NCBI GenBank assembly: GCA_015064315.1
Contig: SVSL01000011.1
Coordinates: forward strand, 1-37,237
DNA length: 37,237 bases
Direction of reading: 5' to 3'
DNA from: Oscillospiraceae bacterium
GTDB lineage: Bacteria > Bacillota > Clostridia > Oscillospirales > CAG-272
Numbering within the stretch: the stretch's first letter is position 1; each line of letters opens with the position of its first letter. Below the pieces are notes generated by a model, which was not told the DNA's origin, did no database searches, and saw only the letters and a list, made by a program, of their open reading frames with translations. Position numbers and translations under genes: made by a program. This document shows, piece by piece, positions 31,398 through 37,237 of the stretch.

Positions 31398-32159
31398 ATG
31401 CATCTCGATCTGAACTACATTCCCAGATATATCAATTCTTCCATTAAGCAATTTGCCCCCGATGAGCGGCACGTGTCGCGGTATAATCGGCAGAATATTC
31501 TGATCCTTGTATTTGAGGGGACGCTTGGCTTTGAGGAGGACGGGGAGGAGATCTGCCTTGGAGCGGGAGAATACTATATTCAAGCCATGGGCCATTGGCA
31601 AACGGGAAAGCTTCCCAGCTGCTCGCCGCGGTATTGCTTTATCAATTTTTCGGGACAGTTTACCGATCGCGCGGAGCGATCCTTGGCAATGCGCGGAGAT
31701 TTTGACGTTGCCGCATTGGAGCCGATCTGCCAAACGCTTTGTGATACGCAACGAACACTTACGAAAAGTACGGACGTTGGTATGGTGTTTGAGGTTCAAC
31801 GCCTGTTTTTTGACGTGCTGAACGGGCTTTACAAGGGAAGCATTGATCTGGCGCAAAAGAAATCTCTTGCCGAGCGGATCTATGATTACATCACGGAGCA
31901 TTTTGCAAGGGAGCTATCCCTCTCGGTTCTTGCCGAGCGGTTCAATTATTCGGAGGATCATATTACGCGCGTGTTTCGAAGTATGTATCGCATCACGCCG
32001 TATCAGTATCTGATCCAATGCCGCGTGTGCTATGCAAAGCTGCTTTTATCCTCGGAGGGGATGCGGGTTTCGGACGTGGCAACCGCGTGCGGTTTTTCCG
32101 ATGCGTCCACCTTTTACCGCGCTTTTATGAAGCTGGAGGGAGTTTCACCGGCGCAGTAA
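31398..32159 (+). CDS. AraC-family transcriptional regulator
   Basis: A 253-residue regulator. An N-terminal cupin-like sugar-binding part (about 1-130, with LVFEGTLGFEEDGEEICLGAGEYY-like strands) is followed by a C-terminal double helix-turn-helix (about 165-253: LSLSVLAERFNYSEDHITRVF and VSDVATACGFSDASTFYRAF). The protein stops after GVSPAQ, a few residues shorter than usual. ATG 31398 has GGAGGTGAG 5 nt upstream; the open frame starts earlier but covers the promoter and repeats. It diverges from the GH127-like gene and very probably activates it in response to an arabinose-containing sugar. Confidence 0.9.
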   Translation: MHLDLNYIPRYINSSIKQFAPDERHVSRYNRQNILILVFEGTLGFEEDGEEICLGAGEYYIQAMGHWQTGKLPSCSPRYCFINFSGQFTDRAERSLAMRGDFDVAALEPICQTLCDTQRTLTKSTDVGMVFEVQRLFFDVLNGLYKGSIDLAQKKSLAERIYDYITEHFARELSLSVLAERFNYSEDHITRVFRSMYRITPYQYLIQCRVCYAKLLLSSEGMRVSDVATACGFSDASTFYRAFMKLEGVSPAQ

Positions 32160-32174
32160 GAGTCTCGAAAAAAT

Positions 32175-32222
32175 AAAACAAACGGAGGCTTGAATCAACC
32201 GATTCAAGCCTCCGTTTGTTTT
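32175..32222. terminator. Bidirectional terminator, 22-bp stem
   Basis: AAAACAAACGGAGGCTTGAATC is not written out further here; it spans 32175-32196 and pairs perfectly with 32201-32222 around the loop AACC. T-runs exist on both strands. It ends the araC-like gene and the convergent endonuclease-fold gene. Confidence 0.9.
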
Positions 32223-32228
32223 TGTGTT

Positions 32229-33527
32229 TTAATCCAACCGATAGTCCACCACAATGGGTGTATGATCGGAGGTCTTTTTGGCAAAGGAGGTATCAAGGAT
32301 GTCAAAGGTTAAGGGTGTGACTCCGTTGCCGTATACGTAGGCGTGGTCAATGGAGGAGTCAAAGGTCTTGTTGTCAAGCCTTCCGAAGGTGGGGTAATAT
32401 CCAAGTGCCTCGTCATAGGTGGGATAGCCGCAATAGGCACCAATGCCATCGGAAAAGACGGTGGCGTGCTTTTGCACGTGCTTCATGCCGCACTCCTCCT
32501 CCAGCACGTCAAGGGCAATTCTGCCGTTTGCCGAGGCGATGAGAGAATCCAGCTTTTTGTTGTTGTAGGAGCAGTTCAGGTCACCTCCCCAAAGGATTGG
32601 CAGATCTGCATAGACGCCGTTGTGTTTGGTGTAGATCTCGTTTTGGATAAAGCCGAACATCTCCCTTGCGTTCTCAATGCGCGCCTTGTTGGACTCCACG
32701 CGGTTGGTCATATCGCTCGACGCATCGGGACTGTAATAAAAATGCACGCTGATGACAAGAAAGCGTTTTTTTGTTTTGTTCTCTTCAAAGGCTGCCCACG
32801 TAAAATTCTTGGTGTTGTGATTGTTGCAGACCAATTCAAAGACCTTGCTTTGATAGGTGAAGGGGAAAAAGCCGTGATCCATCAGCCTTACACGGGTGGG
32901 ATCGTAAAAGATGGGGGCGCAGTTTTTGGGGAAGCCCATCTGATCTGCCGGAACCTCCAAGAAGCCTTTTTCCTCCAACAACGGAGACAGATACTTCCGC
33001 GGACCGCCGTCATATTCCTGCAAGCAGAGAATATCGGCATCGTATTCGCGGTAGAGGATCGACTCAAAGAGATATCTTCTTTGGGGATTGATGGTAGGCT
33101 TTCGATCGTAGCCGAAAATGTTGTGGAAGAGGATGCGCAGATCTCCGTGACGCTTTCCCATGCTCTTGTCCGAGCAGGGCTTGAGGATCGGCTCTTGGGG
33201 AAGCTCCCCGTCCTTTTTCAGCACGTCAAGAAAATCTCTTAACAGATCGTCATATGCGGCGCTTGAGCCTGCGGAAAGCAGAATGGTGCCGTCGCTCTGC
33301 CCTTGCATAACGTATTCGGTGGGGGCAGGGGAAAGTCCCGTAATGCTTCCCAGAAGAATTGCTTTACTCTTTTGGGAGGATGCACTGTCAGCAATTACGG
33401 AGAGCATGAGCTCGCCGCTGTCGGCAAGCATTTTGCGGAGCATATGGGCAAATTCGTGCTCTAACTGTTCAAGCTCCGTGCCGGTGGCATACAAAATAGA
33501 AAAATCTCGGATCGATGCAAATGTCAT
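32229..33527 (-). CDS. Endonuclease/exonuclease/phosphatase-fold protein with N-terminal extension
   Basis: A 432-residue protein. Residues ~125-432 form an endonuclease/exonuclease/phosphatase domain: RILFHNIFGYD, ILCLQEYDGG (metal-binding Glu), GGDLNCSYNN and the terminal SDHTPIVVDY (catalytic Asp-His). Such domains cut phosphodiesters or phosphomonoesters (nucleic acid, inositol phosphates, sphingomyelin). The N-terminal ~110 residues (ILYATGTELEQLEHEF, KAILLGSITGLSP, DGTILLSAGSSAAYDDLL) resemble the accessory domain that precedes some glycosidases, such as GH67-N/DUF4838; that pairing is odd. No signal peptide. AAAGGA precedes the ATG by 9 nt. It is the second gene after the DeoR regulator, 27 bp apart, so a carbohydrate- or phosphate-ester role is possible. 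Confidence 0.82.
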   Translation of the reverse strand: MTFASIRDFSILYATGTELEQLEHEFAHMLRKMLADSGELMLSVIADSASSQKSKAILLGSITGLSPAPTEYVMQGQSDGTILLSAGSSAAYDDLLRDFLDVLKKDGELPQEPILKPCSDKSMGKRHGDLRILFHNIFGYDRKPTINPQRRYLFESILYREYDADILCLQEYDGGPRKYLSPLLEEKGFLEVPADQMGFPKNCAPIFYDPTRVRLMDHGFFPFTYQSKVFELVCNNHNTKNFTWAAFEENKTKKRFLVISVHFYYSPDASSDMTNRVESNKARIENAREMFGFIQNEIYTKHNGVYADLPILWGGDLNCSYNNKKLDSLIASANGRIALDVLEEECGMKHVQKHATVFSDGIGAYCGYPTYDEALGYYPTFGRLDNKTFDSSIDHAYVYGNGVTPLTFDILDTSFAKKTSDHTPIVVDYRLD

Positions 33528-33554
33528 GTTGGTATTCCTTTCGCGCTGAAATAA

Positions 33555-34310
33555 TTATTCCGCAAGAATGTATTTTTCGGGGGCAGGATCCTTAAAGAAC
33601 TGATTCAGATCCTTATCGCAAACAACGTAATCCACGTCCGCCACGTTGCACTGATAGAAGGTGGAGGGGCGATTCCACTTACTGCTGTCACAGAGCAGAA
33701 TCTTCTTACGGGCATTTTGAAGCATGGTTTTGCGCACCGCAACCTCCTCGGCGTAGCAGTCAAAGCAACCGCCGTCATCGCTGATGGATTGTACCGAAAA
33801 AATGGCGAGATCGGCACGGATGTCCGAGAGAAAGCGGGTGGTGTAGTCTCCCACCAGAACCGCCTCATTGTCCTTGGATTTTGCGCCGCCCGTGCAGTAG
33901 GCGCGCACGTTGTAATTGGAAAGACAGCTCATGACGTCAATGCCGTTGGTAATCACGGTAATGCCGCTGACAGATGCGAGAAGATCGGCAAGAAAGAGCA
34001 CCGTGCTGGAGCCGTCCAGAAAGATCACATCGCCTTCGTTGATCAGATGGAGCGCCGCCTTTGCGATCTGCTTCTTGAGCGCGCTGTTTTCCTGGCTGCG
34101 CAGAGAGAAGGGGATCCGCTTGCCGGTAGCGTTCGCAAGCTTCACGCCGCCGTAGCTTCGGTTTACCAATCCGCGCTCCTCCAGATTTTTCAGATCTCTG
34201 CGGATGCTGGAGGGACTGATATTCATTTTGCGTGACAAAAATTCTACCGTGGCGTATTCGTTTTCGGACAACAGTGCCATAATTTCGTCTTCACGTTCGC
34301 ACTTATACAT
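33555..34310 (-). CDS. DeoR/GlpR-family transcriptional regulator
   Basis: A 251-residue repressor. The N-terminal winged helix (about 1-55: EDEIMALLSENEYATVEFL, MNISPSSIRRDLKNLEERG) is followed by RSYGGVKL and a DeoRC sugar-phosphate sensor domain with GDVIFLDGSSTVLFLADLL and ILLCDSSKW. These regulators bind phosphorylated sugars and control sugar-catabolic operons. ATG 34310 is favoured, 9 nt after AAGAGGTG; a GTG 12 bp further upstream overlaps that site. It leads an operon with the endonuclease/phosphatase-fold gene. The promoter is at 34369-34397. Confidence 0.92.
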   Translation of the reverse strand: MYKCEREDEIMALLSENEYATVEFLSRKMNISPSSIRRDLKNLEERGLVNRSYGGVKLANATGKRIPFSLRSQENSALKKQIAKAALHLINEGDVIFLDGSSTVLFLADLLASVSGITVITNGIDVMSCLSNYNVRAYCTGGAKSKDNEAVLVGDYTTRFLSDIRADLAIFSVQSISDDGGCFDCYAEEVAVRKTMLQNARKKILLCDSSKWNRPSTFYQCNVADVDYVVCDKDLNQFFKDPAPEKYILAE

Positions 34311-34368
34311 AATATAAAACACCTCTTTCTTGGCTGATTTTGCTCATTGTTGCGTGTTTCTTGCTTTT

Positions 34369-34397
34369 ATTATACCTTGCGGTGGAAAAAAAGTAAA
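34369..34397 (-). promoter_or_regulatory. Promoter of the DeoR operon
   Basis: On the minus strand: TTTACT (34397-34392), 17 bp, TATAAT (34374-34369). The -10 is perfect and the -35 weak. Confidence 0.65.
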
Positions 34398-34447
34398 GAG
34401 CTTTTTTGCATTTTTTTGAAAAATATTGATTTGTTTACAGATTTTGC

Positions 34448-34476
34448 TTGAACTTTCCGCACGGATATGCTACAAT
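34448..34476 (+). promoter_or_regulatory. Promoter of the DnaQ-like gene
   Basis: TTGAAC (34448-34453), a 17-bp spacer and TACAAT (34471-34476). It covers two upstream in-frame start candidates, which rules them out and supports GTG 34508. Confidence 0.7.
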
Positions 34477-34507
34477 GGAGCGAAAAAATCAGAGAGGACC
34501 TGTTTTT

Positions 34508-35188
34508 GTGAAGCTTATATTTTTCGACATGGAATTTGCCGACGGCAAGGTGCCCGGCTCAATCTATTCCTTTGGCTATACGGTGACCGACGAAGACTTT
34601 GAGATCCTCGTTCCGCCCACCGACCTTTTGATCAATCCCGAATCTACCTGGAACGAGTACGTGGAAAAGAATATTTTGGCGTATCCCAAGGAGGAGGTGG
34701 AGGCATCCCCCTCCTTTGCGGCGCGTTACGAGGAGCTGAAGGCGTTGTTTGAGGGGGCGGATCTTGCCGTGGGATTTTCGCTCTCTAACGATATTCGTGC
34801 GTTGCGCAAGGATTGCGAGCGCTACGGCTTGCCCATGATTGAGTTTCCAACCTTTGATACCGAGCGGCTTTGCCGCATGCTGGAGGAGCACAAGGGGGCT
34901 CATGGCTTGGGCGGCTACGTGCAGGCATGGTGCGGCGAGGAGCCGGATCATAGGCACCGCAGTGACGGGGATGCTCTTGCCACCATGATGCTGTTCCGCG
35001 CGATCTGCAACGCCAAGCACGTCACCCCCGAGATGATGGCATTGGCGTATCCCGAATGCTCGGGAAGCTATAAAGAGCTCCAAAAGAAAAAGCCAAAGAA
35101 GGGAAAACGCATCCGCAGAAGACACGGCAAAAAGCATGAAAAAAAGAACGCTGAGGGTGCTTCCAAGGAGTCACCAAGCGCCGTCTGA
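34508..35188 (+). CDS. DnaQ-like 3'-5' exonuclease (DEDDh)
   Basis: A 226-residue exonuclease-fold protein starting at GTG (KLIFFDMEFADG). Exo I is FFDMEF (Asp, Glu), Exo II lies in GFSLSNDIRAL and Exo III in HRSDGDALAT, an HX4D arrangement, so all DEDDh metal ligands are present. The last ~40 residues are a Lys/Arg-rich tail (KKKPKKGKRIRRRHGKKH), probably for nucleic acid binding. It may trim RNA or DNA; an assignment to DNA polymerase proofreading or to RNase T/oligoribonuclease is not possible. GAGAGGA precedes the GTG by about 9 nt, and earlier starts fall in the promoter. Confidence 0.85.
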   Translation: MKLIFFDMEFADGKVPGSIYSFGYTVTDEDFEILVPPTDLLINPESTWNEYVEKNILAYPKEEVEASPSFAARYEELKALFEGADLAVGFSLSNDIRALRKDCERYGLPMIEFPTFDTERLCRMLEEHKGAHGLGGYVQAWCGEEPDHRHRSDGDALATMMLFRAICNAKHVTPEMMALAYPECSGSYKELQKKKPKKGKRIRRRHGKKHEKKNAEGASKESPSAV

Positions 35189-35208
35189 GCCCTTTTTTCG
35201 GAAAATGC

Positions 35209-35237
35209 TTGACAATCTGTTAATTATATGATATAAT
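35209..35237 (+). promoter_or_regulatory. Consensus promoter of the CvpA-like membrane protein gene
   Basis: TTGACA (35209-35214), a 17-bp spacer and TATAAT (35232-35237). A ~100-nt leader follows; no recognised riboswitch was seen in it. Confidence 0.85.
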
Positions 35238-35336
35238 GACAATGTGTGGGATGGTATATTTTCAAAAAATCATTTCCCAATCTTCATTCGCGTGTATCGT
35301 TCAATCAGATAATTTTGAAAAGGAGTGTGTAAGACA

Positions 35337-36941
35337 ATGTCATTTTCTAATACCCTGATATTTATTGTTCCGATTCTCGCTCTGTTTGTGATTACCTTTT
35401 TGTGGGGACTTCTCCGCGGATTGGCAAAAACGAGGTTCAGAGCCATTCTGATCATTGGCAGCGCGGTTGCCGCCGTGATCACCACCATTGCTCTTAAGAG
35501 CTACATTCAAACCGAATCCTTTGTGAACACCATGTTTCTCCCCTTCCTCTCCAAGACGGTTGGAAGCGGTGAGGTGGTAGATATGATCGCCTCCTTCCTT
35601 GGCGTATCTCCCACCATGAACGAGGTGCTTTTGGGTGTGATCGGCGCACTGCTTGCTCCCATGATCTGCCTTGTGTGCTTTTTGGTGTATTCCATTATCA
35701 CCTGGATCGTATTTGCCATTATTTCGCTCTGCCGTTCCGGTGCAATGAAGCGTAGCAACGCACTGAGCAGCTTTAAGCCCCTTCGTATTCTGGCATGGGC
35801 TTTGGTGCAGACCCTTGTTGTAATCGCAGTCTACATGATTCCCGTTTCCGTTTACTCTGAGGCACTTTCCACCGTGCTCAATGAGGTTGCCGATAACGGT
35901 ATGCTGAGCGAATCCTCCGAGGAGCTGGATCTTGTGGAGGAGGTTCTCCATCCCATTGATGAAAACATGGTGACCGCTACCTACCGCACTGTTGGCGGTA
36001 AGGCGCTTTGCAATCTGATCACCGATTTTGAAGCGAACGGAACCAAGACCCATTTGAATGATGAGGTTGGTGCCGTGACTCATTTCAGCTGTGACGTTTT
36101 CCGCTTGACCAAGACCAAGCTTGCCGATATGTCCGAAGAGGAATCGCAGATTTTGAAGGATATTGCGGATTCTACAAAGAACTCCGCCCTGCTTTCCACC
36201 ATTACCGGTGAGGTCATTTATTCGCTCGCCGATTGCTGGAAATCCGAGGAAGCCTTCCTTGGCGTGGCAAAGCCTCACGTAGACGATCTCTTCGATCCTC
36301 TGGTAGATACCCTGGTGGATATCTTCTATCAGGACGCAAAGAACGATGCGGCACTGCATGCTGATTTCCACACGCTGGCAGACGTTGTGACCTGCTTGGC
36401 AAGCCACGATATTCTGAAGGACCTTTCCAATCCCGATGCTTTGATCGAGAAGATGAACGGCGGTGACGCCATCAATGAAATGACTGCGATCCTCAACGCC
36501 AACGAGAGCATGAAGCCTCTGGTTCCCGAGGTGACCAACCTGGGTATGCGCGCGATTGCAAGCACCCTGGGACTTTCTCCCGAGGAAGCCAAGCTGCATG
36601 ATGAGTTCATGGGCAACGTAACGGGTGCCTTGAATGACGTGAAGGGCATGGAAAGAGAGCAGCAGGTAGCGGTTATGAATGATCGCCTTGAGGCTGAGTT
36701 CGTTAAATCCGGCGTTAACATCGAGCGTGAAAAGCTGGAGTCTTATTCCGGAAGCATGATCGATGACCTTTTGAACCGTCAGGAGGCAGGCGAGGAGCTT
36801 ACCGAATCCGATCTGCAGGCATTCTTCATTACCTACGCGCTGGATGAGATCCAGAAGCAGAAGGCAGCCGGCAACGAGGACTTCAAGGATATTGACGGCA
36901 TTGAGGATTTTGAGGGTAAGATTCCCAACGTTGGCGCATAA
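35337..36941 (+). CDS. CvpA-like membrane protein with long extracytoplasmic or cytoplasmic domain
   Basis: A 534-residue protein. The first ~170 residues hold about four membrane helices (near 4-24, 33-55, 98-125, 145-168), with an LWGLLRGLAKTRF link that recalls CvpA-family proteins. The remaining ~360 residues are soluble, helical and acidic, with no recognised domain and only a few cysteines. ATG 35337 follows AAAAGGAG with a rather long 10-12 nt gap; a GTG 12 bp upstream is less likely. It is a single gene between its own consensus promoter and a hairpin at 36986. Function unknown; a cell-envelope role is a guess based on the membrane anchor. Confidence 0.7.
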   Translation: MSFSNTLIFIVPILALFVITFLWGLLRGLAKTRFRAILIIGSAVAAVITTIALKSYIQTESFVNTMFLPFLSKTVGSGEVVDMIASFLGVSPTMNEVLLGVIGALLAPMICLVCFLVYSIITWIVFAIISLCRSGAMKRSNALSSFKPLRILAWALVQTLVVIAVYMIPVSVYSEALSTVLNEVADNGMLSESSEELDLVEEVLHPIDENMVTATYRTVGGKALCNLITDFEANGTKTHLNDEVGAVTHFSCDVFRLTKTKLADMSEEESQILKDIADSTKNSALLSTITGEVIYSLADCWKSEEAFLGVAKPHVDDLFDPLVDTLVDIFYQDAKNDAALHADFHTLADVVTCLASHDILKDLSNPDALIEKMNGGDAINEMTAILNANESMKPLVPEVTNLGMRAIASTLGLSPEEAKLHDEFMGNVTGALNDVKGMEREQQVAVMNDRLEAEFVKSGVNIEREKLESYSGSMIDDLLNRQEAGEELTESDLQAFFITYALDEIQKQKAAGNEDFKDIDGIEDFEGKIPNVGA

Positions 36942-36985
36942 TTTTCTCACCGTTGCATGAAAACGGGCAAAAAAACATAACATTC

Positions 36986-37027
36986 AAGGTGTCATGCAAG
37001 CGCGTTTCGGTGTTTGCATGACACCTT
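36986..37027 (+). terminator. Hairpin after the CvpA-like gene
   Basis: AAGGTGTCATGCAA (36986-36999) pairs perfectly with TTGCATGACACCTT (37014-37027). Only a weak T-tract (TGCTTCTT) follows, so it may be an attenuator-like or leaky terminator before the next gene. Confidence 0.6.
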
Positions 37028-37050
37028 TGCTTCTTCAAGAGGATACAACC

Positions 37051-37237
37051 ATGATCAATCAAAAATATTACGTGATCGACGCTCACTGCCATATTTATCC
37101 CGATAAGATCGCATCTCGCGCCGTAGCGGGCACCGACGTTTTTTACGGCACCAAGGCACTGTGCGAGGGGACGGTGGCGGATATGCTGAAGCACGCAGAG
37201 AAAGCGGGGATTGACCACACCTTTGTGCAATCGGTGG
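37051..37237 (+). CDS. Amidohydrolase-family protein, 5' end
   Basis: The first 62 residues of a gene running off the window. The start MINQKYYVIDAHCHIYPDKIA shows the His-x-His metal-binding pair (DAHCHIYP) of the amidohydrolase TIM-barrel superfamily, amidohydrolase_2/TatD-like. MLKHAEKAGIDHTFVQSV is the expected next helix and strand. Members hydrolyse or decarboxylate small cyclic or aromatic acids, or cleave DNA (TatD). AAGAGGAT lies 6 nt before the ATG. The specific reaction cannot be decided from this fragment. Confidence 0.8.
   Translation, partial: MINQKYYVIDAHCHIYPDKIASRAVAGTDVFYGTKALCEGTVADMLKHAEKAGIDHTFVQSV

Noticed and set aside
35340-36983. 547-residue minus-strand frame opposite the CvpA-like gene
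   Set aside because: Composition is His/Gln-rich and irregular; the plus strand has an exact promoter, a ribosome binding site and membrane helices.

Overview
The window looks like the chromosome of an anaerobic, fermentative Gram-positive bacterium of the Bacillota, class Clostridia. A gut or rumen member of the Oscillospirales or a related uncultured lineage is the best guess. The support is strong AGGAGG-type ribosome binding sites, many near-perfect TTGACA-N17-TATAAT promoters, a diaminopimelate dehydrogenase, two glycyl-radical enzyme/activase pairs (oxygen-sensitive chemistry) including pyruvate formate-lyase, and intrinsic terminators almost everywhere. No phage, integrase or transposase gene is visible. 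The taxonomic call is inference, because no rRNA or other marker gene lies in the window.

Layout. 1-1500: the 3' end of a ComEC-type metallo-beta-lactamase protein with a small Cys4 domain, then a divergent small XRE regulator and SLOG-fold gene sharing an intergenic region with three copies of one operator. 1537-5810: an autoregulated TetR gene coupled to a heterodimeric multidrug ABC exporter with one degenerate ATP site. 5827-7911: a NatAB-like ABC-2 exporter. 7975-9491 (minus): a cytidylate kinase-like protein and a putative acyltransferase. 9577-12164: an SCP2-like protein, a class III aminotransferase with a repetitive Glu-rich tail, and a DUF1294 membrane protein. 12204-15815: an uncharacterised eliminase-type glycyl-radical enzyme, its activase and an alpha/beta hydrolase. 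15962-20210: a KdgK-type sugar kinase, meso-diaminopimelate dehydrogenase, a parallel beta-helix protein and a decayed histidine phosphatase. 20335-23437 (minus): a PutP sodium/proline symporter and an M20 amidohydrolase.

23553-24171 holds no gene. It is a tandem duplication of a ~310-bp unit made almost entirely of small hairpins separated by GTGAAAT heptamers, then by their reverse complement ATTTCAC. The array abuts the 3' end of tRNA-Leu(GAG), and its last hairpin doubles as the tRNA terminator. It is the least explained structure in the window. Next comes a ZTP/ZMP (pfl-motif) riboswitch with an overlapping terminator controlling pflB-pflA, which links formate supply to purine and one-carbon status.

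27689-37237: a small inverted-repeat element, a methyltransferase/unknown-protein pair, a GH127-type beta-L-arabinofuranosidase diverging from an AraC regulator with repeated operator-like sites, a DeoR regulator upstream of an endonuclease/exonuclease/phosphatase-fold protein, a DnaQ-like exonuclease, a CvpA-like membrane protein, and the start of an amidohydrolase. Overall the region encodes plant-glycan use, sugar-acid breakdown, mixed-acid fermentation through formate, and export/stress functions. All assignments were read by eye from motifs; no database search was run.
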